DNA of 64,000 nucleotides from Mimachlamys varia (GCA_947623455.1 OX392542.1:16623625-16687624), one strand, 5' to 3'. Shown: positions 34,187 to 46,933, counted from the stretch's first letter. Program-made: numbers and translations. Notes: generated by a model not told the origin, from the sequence alone.

Positions 34187-35987
34187 GTAAGAATACTCGG
34201 GGAGGTAGGTCAGGACGAATCTGTTATTGTATCACATAGTGTGTATGTACCAGCGACAACACACACTAGGACAGGTAAGAATACTCGGGAAGGTAGGTCA
34301 GGTCGAATCTGTTACTGTATCACATAGTATGTATGTACCAGCGACAACACACACTAGGACAGGTAAGAATAATCGGGAAGGTTAGGTCGAATCTGTTACT
34401 GTATCCCTGTGTGTATCACATAGTGTGTATGTACCAGCGACAACACTCTATGACAGGTAAGAATACTAGTGTAGTTCAGGTCAGGTCGAATCTGTTACTG
34501 TATCCCTGTGTGTCTCACAAAGTGTGTATGTACCAGCGAGAACACACACTAGGGCAGCTAAGAATGCTCGGGGAGATCAGGTCGAATCTGTTACTGTATC
34601 ACATAGTGTGTATGTACCAGCGACAACACACACTAGGACAGGTAAAAATACCCGGGGAGGTAGGTCAGGTCGAATCTGTTACTGTATCACATAGTGTGTA
34701 TGTACCAGCAACAACACACACTAGGACAGGTAAGAATACTCGGGGAGGTAGGTCAGGTCGAATCTGTTACTGTTTCACATAGTGTGTATGTACCAGCGAC
34801 AACACACACTAGGACAGGTAAGAATACCGGGGGAGGTAGGTCAGTTCGAATCTGTTACTGTATCACATAGTGTGTATGTACCAGCGACAACACACATTAG
34901 GACAGGTAAGAATACCCTGGGAGGTAGGTCAGGACGAATCTGTTACTGTATCACATAGTGTGTATGTAACAGCGACATCACACACTAAAACAGGTAAAAT
35001 ACTCGGGGAGGTAGGTCAGGTCGAATCTGTTACTGTATCACATAGTGTGTATGTACCAGCGACAACACACACTAGGACAGGTAAGAATACCCGGGGAGGT
35101 AGGTCAGGTCGAATCTGTTACGGTATCCCTGTGTGTATGTACAAGCGACAACACACACTAGGACAGGTAAGAATACTCGGGAAGGTAGGTCAGGTCGAAT
35201 CTGTAACTGTATCACATAGTATGTACCAGCGACAACACACACTAGGACAGGTAAGAATACCCGGGGAAAAGTTCAGGTCGAATCTTTTATTATATCACAT
35301 AGTGTGTATGTACCAGCGACAACACACACTAGGACAGGTAGGAATACCCGGGGAGGTAGGTCAGGTCGAATCTGTTACTGTATCACATAGTGTGTATGTA
35401 CCAGCGACAACACACACTAGGACAGGTAAGAATACCCGGGGAGGAAGGTCAGGCCGAATCTATTACTGTATCACATAGTATGTATGTAACAGCGACAACA
35501 CACTCTAGGACAGGTAAGAATACCCGGGGAGGAAGGACAGTTCGAATATGTTTCTGTATCACATAGTGTGTGTGTGCCTGCGACAACACACACTAGGACA
35601 GGTAAGAATACTCGAGGAGGTAGGTCAGGTCGAATCTGTTACTGTATCACATAGTGTGTGTGTGCCTGCGACAACACACACTTGATACAGGTAAGAATAC
35701 CCGGGGAGGTAGGTCAGGTCGAATCTGTTACTGAATCAGAAAGTGTACGTACCAGCGATAACACACACTAGGACAGGTAAAATACTCGGAGAGGTAGGTC
35801 AGGTCGAATCTGTTACTGTACCATATAGTGTGTATGTACCAGCGACAACACACACTAGGACAGGTAAGAATACCTGGGGAGGTAGGTCAGGTCGAATCTG
35901 TTACTGTATCACATAGTGTGTATGTACCAGCGACAACACACACTAGGACAGGTAATAATACCCGGGGAGGAAGGTCAGGTCGAATCT

Positions 35988-36545
35988 GTTACTTTCTCTC
36001 ATATCTCGCCATGTTGGATAGAGGTTGCCCATGTAAGAAATCTATGTAAGAAAAATCTATCTTACATAGCATTTACGCGACGTGACGTCACAATGGTTCA
36101 ACAATGACGTGACGTCACAAATACGGTAAACTCTGATGCCGGAAAGAGAAAACGACGGCGTGATGAAAGTAAAACCTTTCACAAAATTTTAACCATAAAC
36201 ACCAGGAAGAGGAGATAAATTTCTCTGCGCAAACACTGTTTGCAAATATAGGGTATGCTTAAACTCGCTGTCTAATTCGTTTTCGTCAAAAAAGCTCAAG
36301 GAAAAATTGAAATTTCAAAATGGTAGCCTGTTGAAACATATTTTCATGGTTTTTGAGCTTATATCGGGTAGTTGATATGAGAGAAAACGACTCTTTCATT
36401 ATGTGTGCATATAGGATAGGGATATTCCAACCTCGGGATCACAAAATGTGGTAAAACCCTCGGCAAGCCCCGGGTTTCACCACATTTTGTGACCCCTCGG
36501 GTGGAATATCCCTATCCTACATACACCCATATGAAAGAGTCTTAT
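35988..36545 (+). mobile_element. Insert in the 88-bp satellite, with long hairpin (copy 1)
   Basis: Non-satellite DNA with two direct copies of gacgtgacgtcac (36077 and 36102) that contain the palindromic CRE octamer tgacgtca. At its right end is a hairpin of about 70-bp arms (about 36390-36542: gactctttcat ... aggatagggatattcc / ggaatatccctatcct ... atgaaagagtc). The loop holds the palindromic ccccggg. A related, diverged element lies at 59555-60285. No coding potential. A repeat-derived element that entered the satellite before the satellite block was duplicated. Confidence 0.75.
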
Positions 36546-38473
36546 AGTATCACACAGTGTGTATGTACCAGCGACAACACATACTAGGACAGGTAAGAAT
36601 ACCTGGGGAGGTAGGTCAGTTCGAATCTGTTACTGTATCACATAGTATGTATGTACCAGCTACAACACACACTAGGACAGGTAAGAATACCCGGGCAGGT
36701 AGGTCAGGTCGAATCTGTTACTGTATCACATAGTGTGTATGTACCAGCGACAACATACACTAGGACAGGTAAGAATACCCGGGGAGGTAGGTCAGGTCGA
36801 ATATGTCACTGTATCAGATAGTGTGTATGTACCAGCGACAACACTTACATGGACAGGTAAGAATACTCGGGGAGGTAGGTCAGGTCGAATCTGTTACTGT
36901 ATCACATAGTGTGTATGTACCAGCGACAACATACACTAGGACAGGTACGAATACTCGGGGAGGTAGGTCAGGTCGAATCTGTTACTGTATCAGATAGTGT
37001 GTATGTACCAGCGACAACACTTACATGGACAGGTAAGAATACTCGGGGAGGTAGGTCAGGTCGAATCTGTTACTGTACCACATAGTGTGTATGTACAAGC
37101 GACAACACACACTAGGACAGGTAAGAATTACCGGGGAGGTAGGTCAGGTCGAATCTGTTACTGTATCAGATAGTGTGTATGTAAAAGCGACAACACATAC
37201 TAGGGCAGGTTAGAATACTCGGGGATATAGGTCGGGTCGAATCTGTTACTGTATCACATAGTGTGTATGTAAAAGCGACAACACACACTAGGGCAGGTAA
37301 GAATACTCGGGGATATAGGTCGGGTCAAATCTGTTACTGTATCACATAGTGTGTATGTAAAAGCGACAACACACACTAGGACAGGTTAGAATACCCGGGG
37401 AGGTAGGTCAGGTCGAATCTGTTACTGTATCACATAGTGTGTATGTAAAAGCGACAACACACACTAGGGCTGGTAAGAATACTCGGGGATATAGGTCAGG
37501 TCGAATCTGTTACTGTATCACATAGTGTGTATGTAAAAGCGACAACACACACTAGGGCTGGTAAGAATACTCGGGGATATAGGTCGGGTCGAATCTGTTA
37601 CTGTATCACATAATGTGTATGTAAAAGCGACAACACACACTAGGACAGGTAAGAATACTCGGGGAGGTAGGTCAGGTCGAATCTGTTACTGTATCACATC
37701 GTGTGTATGTACCAGCGACAACACACACTAGGACAGGTAAGAATACCCGGGGAAAAGGTCAGGTCGAATCTTTTATTATATCACATAGTGTGTATGTACC
37801 AGCGACAACACACACTAGGACAGGTAGGAATACCCGGGGAGGTAGGTCAGGTCGAATCTGTTACTGTATCACATAGTGTGTATGTACCAGCGACAACACA
37901 CACTAGGACAGGTAAGAATACCCGGGGAGGAAGGTCAGGCCGAATCTATTACTGTATCACATAGTATGTATGTAACAGCGACAACACACTCTAGGACAGG
38001 TAAGAATACCCGGGGAGGAAGGACAGTTCGAATATGTTTCTGTATCACATAGTGTGTGTGTGCCTGCGACAACACACACTAGGACAGGTAAGAATACTCG
38101 AGGAGGTAGGTCAGGTCGAATCTGTTACTGTATCACATAGTGTGTATGTACCAGCAACAACACACACTTGATACAGGTAAGAATACCCGGGGAGGTAGGT
38201 CAGGTCGAATCTGTTACTGAATCAGAAAGTGTACGTACCAGCGATAACACACACTAGGACAGGTAAAATACTCGGAGAGGTAGGTCAGGTCGAATCTGTT
38301 ACTGTACCATATAGTGTGTATGTACCAGCGACAACACACACTAGGACAGGTAAGAATACCTGGGGAGGTAGGTCAGGTCGAATCTGTTACTGTATCACAT
38401 AGTGTGTATGTACCAGCGACAACACACACTAGGACAGGTAATAATACCCGGGGAGGAAGGTCAGGTCGAATCT

Positions 38474-39031
38474 GTTACTTTCTCTCATATCTCGCCATGT
38501 TGGATAGAGGTTGCCCATGTAAGAAATCTATGTAAGAAAAATCTATCTTACATAGCATTTACGCGACGTGACGTCACAATGGTTCAACAATGACGTGACG
38601 TCACAAATACGGTAAACTCTGATGCCGGAAAGAGAAAACGACGGCGTGATGAAAGTAAAACCTTTCACAAAATTTTAACCATAAACACCAGGAAGAGGAG
38701 ATAAATTTCTCTGCGCAAACACTGTTTGCAAATATAGGGTATGCTTAAACTCGCTGTCTAATTCGTTTTCGTCAAAAAAGCTCAAGGAAAAATTGAAATT
38801 TCAAAATGGTAGCCTGTTGAAACATATTTTCATGGTTTTTGAGCTTATATCGGGTAGTTGATATGAGAGAAAACGACTCTTTCATTATGTGTGCATATAG
38901 GATAGGGATATTCCAACCTCGGGATCACAAAATGTGGTAAAACCCTCGGCAAGCCCCGGGTTTCACCACATTTTGTGACCCCTCGGGTGGAATATCCCTA
39001 TCCTACATACACCCATATGAAAGAGTCTTAT
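38474..39031 (+). mobile_element. Insert in the 88-bp satellite (copy 2)
   Basis: Appears identical to 35988-36545 by eye and lies exactly 2486 bp downstream. It sits at the same place in the satellite unit, with the same neighbouring variant units. It is therefore a passenger in a segmental duplication of the array, not a second insertion. Confidence 0.85.
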
Positions 39032-41689
39032 AGTATCACACAGTGTGTATGTACCAGCGACAACACATACTAGGACAGGTAAGAATACCTGGGGAGGTAG
39101 GTCAGTTCGAATCTGTTACTGTATCACATAGTATGTATGTACCAGCTACAACACACACTAGGACAGGTAAGAATACCCGGGCAGGTAGGTCAGGTCGAAT
39201 CTGTTACTGTATCACATAGTGTGTATGTACCAGCGACAACATACACTAGGACAGGTAAGAATACCCGGGGAGGTAGGTCAGGTCGAATATGTCACTGTAT
39301 CAGATAGTGTGTATGTACCAGCGACAACACTTACATGGACAGGTAAGAATACTCGGGGAGGTAGGTCAGGTCGAATCTGTTACTGTATCACATAGTGTGT
39401 ATGTACCAGCGACAACATACACTAGGACAGGTACGAATACTCGGGGAGGTAGGTCAGGTCGAATCTGTTACTGTATCAGATAGTGTGTATGTACCAGCGA
39501 CAACACTTACATGGACAGGTAAGAATACTCGGGGAGGTAGGTCAGGTCGAATCTGTTACTGTACCACATAGTGTGTATGTACAAGCGACAACACACACTA
39601 GGACAGGTAAGAATTACCGGGGAGGTAGGTCAGGTCGAATCTGTTACTGTATCACATAGTGTGTATGTAAAAGCGACAACACATACTAGGGCAGGTTAGA
39701 ATACTCGGGGATATAGGTCGGGTCGAATCTGTTACTGTATCACATAGTGTGTATGTAAAAGCGACAACACACACTAGGGCAGGTAAGAATACTCGGGGAT
39801 ATAGGTCGGGTCAAATCTGTTACTGTATCACATAGTGTGTATGTAAAAGCGACAACACACACTAGGACAGGTTAGAATACCCGGGGAGGTAGGTCAGGTC
39901 GAATCTGTTACTGTATCACATAGTGTGTATGTAAAAGCGACAACACACACTAGGGCTGGTAAGAATACTCGGGGATATAGGTCAGGTCGAATCTGTTACT
40001 GTATCACATAGTGTGTATGTAAAAGCGACAACACACACTAGGGCTGGTAAGAATACTCGGGGATATAGGTCGGGTCGAATCTGTTACTGTATCACATAAT
40101 GTGTATGTAAAAGCGACAACACACACTAGGACAGGTAAGAATACTCGGGGAGGTAGGTCAGGTCGAATCTGTTACTGTATCACATCGTGTGTATGTACCA
40201 GCGACAACACACACTAGGACAGGTAAGAATACTCGGGGAGGTAGGTCAGGTCGAATCTGTTACTGTATCACATAGTATGTATGGACCAGCGACAACACAC
40301 ACTAGGACAGGTAAAAGTACCCGGGGAGGTAGGTCAGGTCGAATCTGTTACTGTATCACATAGTGTGTATGTACCAGCGACAACACACACTAGGACAGGT
40401 AAGAATACCCGGGGAGGTAGGTCAGGTCGAATATGTCACTGTATCAGATAGTGTGTATGTACCAGCGACAACACTTACATGGACAGGTAAGAATACTCGG
40501 GGAGGTAGGTCAGGTCGAATCTGTTACTGTATCACATAGTGTGTATGTACCAGCGACAACATACACTAGGACAGGTACGAATACTCGGGGAGGTAGGTCA
40601 GGTCGAATCTGTTACTGTATCAGATAGTGTGTATGTACCAGCGACAACACTTACATGGACAGGTAAGAATACTCGGGGAGGTAGGTCAGGTCGAATCTGT
40701 TACTGTACCACATAGTGTGTATGTACAAGCGACAACACACACTAGGACAGGTAAGAATTACCGGGGAGGTAGGTCAGGTCGAATCTGTTACTGTATCACA
40801 TAGTGTGTATGTAAAAGCGACAACACATACTAGGGCAGGTTAGAATACTCGGGGATATAGGTCGGGTCGAATCTGTTACTGTATCACATAGTGTGTATGT
40901 AAAAGCGACAACACACACTAGGGCAGGTAAGAATACTCGGGGATATAGGTCGGGTCAAATCTGTTACTGTATCACATAGTGTGTATGTAAAAGCGACAAC
41001 ACACACTAGGACAGGTTAGAATACCCGGGGAGGTAGGTCAGGTCGAATCTGTTACTGTATCACATAGTGTGTATGTAAAAGCGACAACACACACTAGGGC
41101 TGGTAAGAATACTCGGGGATATAGGTCAGGTCGAATCTGTTACTGTATCACATAGTGTGTATGTAAAAGCGACAACACACACTAGGGCTGGTAAGAATAC
41201 TCGGGGATATAGGTCGGGTCGAATCTGTTACTGTATCACATAATGTGTATGTAAAAGCGACAACACACACTAGGACAGGTAAGAATACTCGGGGAGGTAG
41301 GTCAGGTCGAATCTGTTACTGTATCACATCGTGTGTATGTACCAGCGACAACACACACTAGGACAGGTAAGAATACTCGGGGAGGTAGGTCAGGTCGAAT
41401 CTGTTACTGTATCACATAGTATGTATGGACCAGCGACAACACACACTAGGACAGGTAAAAGTACCCGGGGAGGTAGGTCAGGTCGAATCTGTTACTGTAT
41501 CACATAGTGTGTATGTACCAGCGACAACACACACTAGGACAGGTAAGAATACTCGGGGAGGTAGGTCAGGTCGAATCTGTTACTGTCACACATAGTGTGT
41601 TTGTACCAGCGACAACACATACTAGGACAGGTAAAAATACCCGGGGAGAAAGGGATCATGTATAAAAGTTTGTTCTGGTCCAATTCATG

Positions 41690-44075
41690 TTCTTATTCAT
41701 CTCAATTTCAGTTCAATTCAGATTCAGATTTCTTTAATGCTTGTGCAAAACACATCGGAGAGTAGACATACATCGATGTATATTACAAATTCATATTGAA
41801 ACATGTTAACAATAACAGTAATATTGATAATATGAGCATATTGTATAATGGCAAACATGATACCAGTATGTATTATCATTTACCGTGCAGTACGACAAAA
41901 TGACAGCATATATATTATTTTGTATAAACATTTTACAAATATCTTCTCAAATTTAATTTGGAATACTGATTGAGATGTAAGCAGGCAAAATTGGATAAAA
42001 GACAAGACAGTGTTATTACGATATATTATCAAATATAATAAGAAATGTAACTTGGAAAAAATCGATATAAGATTATAAGTGTTATTCCGACGTTTACTAC
42101 TTAAAAACAAGAATTTTCCCAATCTATTCAATTCCTTAATGTTTTGAGTATTAAATAGTTGAATCAATTTGAAAACACTTGGTCGTTTATAATAATAAGG
42201 CTTAATAAATTCGCATCTTAAGTCGTTATAAAAGTTACACTTTAATATAAAATGAAATTCATCTTCAATGCTATATGAGGTACATAAATTACAAAATCTT
42301 TGATCCCTATGAAGGGTTCTATAACGCCCATGTTCAATATTTAAATTATGTGAGCTAAGTATAAAACGAGCTATAATCATTTTATATGAGTTGTAAATTG
42401 ATTTTCTTAAGGTCACTCGGTTCCTTTGTCAATATCCATAGGAATTTCATGAAATTTCACTCAAATGTTTAATAGTGTATAAAGAACAAGTCTTTTTGTT
42501 GTAATTGGCCGAAAAACTGCAGAAATCTTTTTGGGGTGAAAAACTGATATTTTCAGGGAAAACTCCAGGAAGAGCGAAATCAACAATTAACATATTTCTT
42601 TTTGATGTATTACAATGCTAACTTTATATATACATATAAAACAGAAAAGAAGGCAAATATTTTACGTTTCGTATAACTTTTATTCAACAAAACAAACAAT
42701 TATATGTATGTTTTTCATCAACTTTTTCAAATATCAAAACATTGTGTGGATGAAAAACTGATTTTTTAAAGTTATGTTATGAAGAAACAATCCTTATTTA
42801 ACAAAGCATGAAAAAATTGAACCAAAAAACATTATTTCACTTAAAATTTGGGGAAAATTATCAGAATTATTGTTTTTTTTTATTTCAATTGCCTCCCCTT
42901 TCACTGCAACTGGACTAAATTGTAGGAGGTATAGATTTTCCCATATTACATAATGCGTTGAAAGTAGTGAGATACTAGGTTTATCGATTGCTTTAGCCTG
43001 ATTTGAATGTATCCACTCGCCTGGTATCAGATTACACAGAAAAAAGTTTATAACTAGCATTTATGACATTAATTGAATAGTGATATCATCAGACCATGTT
43101 ACATTAAATATCGAATAAATATAAAGCAATGTGTTTATTTTAATGATGCAGTTGTAAAGAATTGAAGCGGACATATAGGTTTAGACTAGTTGTCTTGGTG
43201 TTTACATTACTAAGCTTAGGCTTATATAGATGAATGAGGGCGAGTGGGGAACTCGCTTATGAAAATCAAATCATGACATCGTTGTAGATAAAAACACAAA
43301 AGCGTGTTACTAGTTCCACGTCCTTGTATTCACTCCCAAATATATGTTTAACATAAACAGATTTCTGATAAATGGGAATAACTCAAATACATTGGAGTTA
43401 CTGATTACCTCCCCTATACCATACTGTATAGTTTACACAACACGTTTACATAAGATCAGGTTGATATAGTCGATAATTGCGCAACCAACTTAACCTTCTA
43501 GCGTTTACATGGATTCTAGCAGACGCTTGGGTCTTTGCCGGATTGCAAATTGCATGATCATCGGCGTATGTACGGTGAATTTCTTACCCACGATAGGTAT
43601 TAAATTTCATATCCGTCAAAGCGGCCATGTTTTTGCCAAGAACGATAATCAACGGACCGAGAGACCTTAAATATAATTGCAGAGTAAAATTATCTATCAG
43701 ATGTCGATAAAGGAAACTTTTCGCTGTTGTTTGTATATTTGCTAGTATTTCCTGTCGGTAAATATCAAAATGTCTTTGCTCAATGATTGTATGGGTATTT
43801 CTGTCATTAATTGCATTGTCCCGAAGGTGAGGTAAACCCAATTTGTTAAGTTCAGTGCGGATATCTGAAATCCAGCTATCATTAGACAAAATTCTTTCCT
43901 CGTAACATGATTTTAAAATGCAATTATTCGTAGTTTTTAATTTTAACCAATATTTTATAATTTTCAATTTCCTACATACAGACAAAGGTAATCTTCCTAA
44001 CTCACAATAAACTAAATTGTTACAAGTACTCTTGCAGTAGATGTAAGAAACCTGAGGTGAGGTGTGCATTCATTC
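41690..44075 (-). pseudogene. 5'-truncated LINE, C-terminal part of ORF2, split by an insertion
   Basis: Minus-strand reading starts at 44069 and runs to 43671, then resumes at 42406 and runs to 41880. The first part has NLVYCELGRLPLSV, IKYWLKL and YRHLIDNFTLQ. The second part has FILSSHNLNIEHGRY, then a Cys-His cluster RFCNLCTS...DEFHFILKC, then RPSVFKLIQLFN. This is the typical end of a jockey/CR1-type LINE protein with its terminal zinc-finger-like motif. Removing the insert 42411-43666 with one TTAA joins both frames without a break. The 3' non-coding end lies near 41690. The RT domain is missing (5' truncation), so the copy is dead. Confidence 0.7.
42407..43670. mobile_element. TTAA-flanked non-autonomous element (piggyBac-like MITE)
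   Basis: The element at 42411-43666 is flanked by TTAA on both sides (42407-42410 and 43667-43670). Terminal inverted repeats are imperfect: ggtcactcggttcc at the left and the reverse complement of ggaccgagagacc at the right. TTAA duplication is characteristic of the piggyBac superfamily. No transposase is recognised; the 88-residue minus frame at 42794-43060 is AT-rich and unrecognised. Insertion split the LINE reading frame exactly at TTAA, which fixes the element boundaries. Confidence 0.7.
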
Positions 44076-44734
44076 TCGGTGTTTATGAGCGTTGTGACCG
44101 CCGATTATGATTTGTTACCTAACTGTATGAAAAGTGATGCAAAATCCGACCGTTAACTTTACCTTTCTTGATATTTTCATCCCTGTTTCAAAAAGTTATG
44201 ATGTTTAGGTGTTCAATATTTCAAGCCTTTATTGAAAGCTCCATTTTGAACTGATTTGATCGTTGTCATCCTGATTAACTCTGATAATGATATGTTTCTT
44301 TCCCATTACACCAAACCACACTGACATAAATACCGGGCTAGTATGCTTCCAATGCTGGGCTGTTTAATTTTTGAAATATTATCAAAATTTCGCTGATCAT
44401 GAACAGATATTGAAAAAGGGGTGTCACTTTGTGATATGAACGTCAATTAAATGTTTTTTTCTTTTGGTACTTCTCCTGTAACATTTGAATCTGACGTAGT
44501 TTTATATGATGCGTGTTCGAAAAAAACATATGACGCTTATCCTTCAGGCAAACCTGGTCTTGCACTGCTCATACTTTTTCCAGTGGTCTCAAACCAAATG
44601 TTTTATCATACTTTTGATTTTGTAAAATATCAATCTATTTCGAGTTCGCATCCTTGACATTTAAGTAATTCCCGTCTCGTCTTTTTGACATATAGTTGCG
44701 ATTCCGTCTTACCGTCTTCACATTCTGTTTGCAG
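44076..44734. other. Intron end before the large gene 1 exon
   Basis: AT-rich, with no recognised exon or element. The plus frame at 44451-44657 has no recognisable domain. Ends in the acceptor cattctgtttgcag. Confidence 0.4.
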
Positions 44735-46121
44735 GAGAGCCACCATCTGGACGAGATTTTAAATCTGCGTCATGTATTAATGGACATTCAGCAGGAACTT
44801 CGAACAACAATTGGAAACACATCTAACCAGGAGTCCCGTGTAAATTTAGACGGTTCTCTCTCCAGATTGAACTCCAATTTCCAGAGTTCGTCTTTTATAC
44901 TGGGGTCACTCATTAAGACCCGGGCTCGGTTTGTCCACGCTTTATCTGAAATAAGACTGGAAGTGGACACAGGGCAAAGCCTTCTGGCGCTGGTTTTCAA
45001 ATATAACCTGTTAGTGCAGTTCATTCAGGAAAACCTAGTAGCGGTCACGGGTCAAAATCCCGTGACTGCTGACGTGTCATACGCCGGAATGGATAAAGCA
45101 TTTGCAATCCTGTCTCTTCTACAGGAAGTCGATACCTACTGTAGTGTAGAATGTGCCACAAGCGGTACCAGCTTTCAACACCCGTATAATGACGTCATCA
45201 TGCGGCGTATCAACACCATCCGGGCACATACGATGGCGCTGGAGTTTCGGGATGTGACCACAGTGATGACACGACAGGAATTGAACATCCTGATGTCCAT
45301 TCGGCTTCAACTGCAACTCTTTCCAAACGAAGAATTCATTGACTCGAGTGGGAGAGGTTCACATCATAAAATCACATGCACGGAAATCGATTACACATTG
45401 GCAAATACTATTGAAAATGTGAAGACCTTGTCAAAACGTTTGGTATCTCGCCTGGCCGACAAGCTGTATGAGAGACGTGTTGAGGTGGTTCAGGACATTG
45501 GGTTGTATATTGCTCTGTTTCTATCATTTGTAGGCATGTTTGGAGTTATGTGTGCCCTGCATCACTGTATCGTTAACAGACTAGTGACGCTGGATGTCGT
45601 CGGGGGTAGCCTCGATAAACTAGTCAAAGAAGAACAAGACCGACTCTCCGACATTCTGCTGGACGCGATACCTCCCGAATACATACAACTGTTCATAAAG
45701 GGACTCGACAAAGCATTCGAAAGTGAAGAAGATGAAAGTCGGTCAAAATACAGCTTTAGTCGCTTAAAACGTTCTGTTGACTCACTTTTCAAATCTATCA
45801 AAAACAGCTCTGTACAACCTGAATTATCAACGGAAGTTGACGATAATGAGCTTATTGAAATGTATAACGACGTCAATGAATCTGTAAAGTATATAGCGCC
45901 TCTTCTCCAAAGTGTTAAACCCGTCACTCCATGTGGCAAGCTTTATGGCGTTACTTTATTTATGTGCGATTTTATACATCTGAACGAGCTTGTAGCTGTG
46001 TACGAGCCCGATCAACTCATCCACTTGATCACCTGTTTGATCCAGATACTTGAAGCGCGGATCAAGCTTTACAATGTCCATATTCTATGTAAAAACATTG
46101 ACACGTTCTCCGTAATTTCCA
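44735..46121 (+). CDS. Gene 1, sensor, second membrane segment and cyclase start
   Basis: A 1387-nt exon (462 codons plus 1 nt), from gtttgcag|gag to tttcca|gtaagt, phase 0 to phase 1. Roughly residues 1-245 form an alpha-helical ectodomain with an NIT-like pattern, for example KYNLLVQFIQENLVAV and MDKAFAILSLLQEVD. NIT domains sense nitrate/nitrite-type ligands in bacteria and head a group of animal guanylyl cyclases. Residues about 256-282 are a membrane segment (IGLYIALFLSFVGMFGVMCA). A linker with LSDILLDAIPPEYIQ resembles the helix before class III cyclase domains. The cyclase then starts at VTLFMCDFIHLNELVAVYEP, where the first metal-binding Asp is kept, and reaches NIDTFSVIS, where the second Asp seems kept. 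The usual SDIVGFT and E-T-I-GD motifs are altered, so activity is doubtful. Confidence 0.7.
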
Positions 46122-46933
46122 GTAAGTGTCTGTGTAATAAGATGTTGTGACATATGGTCTCAGACTCTGTGATGTACTGTAGGTGATTAGTATGTGTTCT
46201 CTGTGACTTCCTGTCATATTATACAATAGTAAGTGATGTGTAGTCATGGTGACATGTCATTGTGACACGTAATGTTTGATTTCCAGTGAATGCTATTATG
46301 TGTTTTAATGCTTCAGTAGTCTGTTGTATTTTTGACCTTCTAGTATACATCATCATCTCTACCAATGGAATACGCTCACCTACGCTCTCTACCCCCCTGG
46401 AACATGTCATGGCAAAACTGAAGGCACGCTCAGATAATTAAAAACAAAGGAGCCGCAACCTACTTTAAAGCTTCGGATTATGGTTTTGTTGACGCTTTGG
46501 TATTCTCTATATTTTTACCGTTATGTTATTGTTATAACGAAATTCTTTTAATGTACATCAAAGGGACGAACTAGTCTTCTTGTTTATCAAGAAGGTGTCA
46601 CTAACGGAGCCCGGATATCATCCAGGGGTGTAGAGAGCGTAGGTGAGCGTAACAGCTACATATCGAAGATAAGTATTTATTAGAATAGAGACCGCAAAAT
46701 TGGCTATATTTCTTTAAAACGTTGTAAAGTAGGGATGCTGAAAGTGTTGTATGTCTTTTTGACGCATTTTCATTTCAGTGAATTAGCTTAAAATCAAAAG
46801 AATCAAACAACAGGCTTTGCCTTTATATGTCCTCTCCTATACCATAGAGAAAGAAAGAGCGATGCAAGGGGAGTAACTCATGCAGACGCTAGTTCAGTTA
46901 ATGCTACTCAATCTGTGACTTTTTTTGTTGCAG
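46122..46933. other. Intron of gene 1
   Basis: Contains the TA-flanked element 46373-46649 and otherwise no recognised feature. Ends in a good acceptor (actttttttgttgcag). Confidence 0.5.
46371..46651. mobile_element. TA-flanked MITE with 28-bp terminal inverted repeats
   Basis: The element at 46373-46649 is flanked by TA dinucleotides. Its ends, cgctcacctacgctctctac followed by (c/a)ccctgg, are inverted repeats with one mismatch in 28. TA duplication suggests the Tc1/mariner group. The interior holds a 40-bp piece of the RT-element 3' end (gttttgttgacgctttggta) and no ORF of note. A truncated relative lies at 2698. Confidence 0.75.

Larger units (their letters stand above)
34187..41645 (+). 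repeat. 88-bp satellite made of exon end plus 5' splice site
   Basis: About 70 units. Each unit contains an exon-derived half (ctgtatcacatag, then tgtgtatgtaccagcgac, then aacacacactaggacag). The other half is the first 33 bases of the intron (gtaagaatactcggggaggt, then aggtcaggtcgaa). Some early units (about 34400, 34500 and 35125) still hold the 12-base piece ccctgtgtgtat that the exon has and the 88-bp form lacks, so the exon is the likely source. A block of 2486 bp (about 35220-37700) is repeated directly after itself (to about 40190), including a foreign insert. A 1144-bp block near 39050-40190 is repeated once more. Open frames up to 202 codons are satellite translations. Confidence 0.9.

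Noticed and set aside
34333..35478. Open frames of 149 and 202 codons as exons of gene 1
   Set aside because: They are translations of the 88-bp units over fortuitous combinations of unit lengths; no acceptor with a polypyrimidine tract precedes them, and the real frame is supplied by exon 34038-34186 and exon 44735-46121.
45562..45939. Minus-strand frame of 125 codons inside gene 1
   Set aside because: Shadow of the plus-strand exon, which has the cyclase and membrane motifs.
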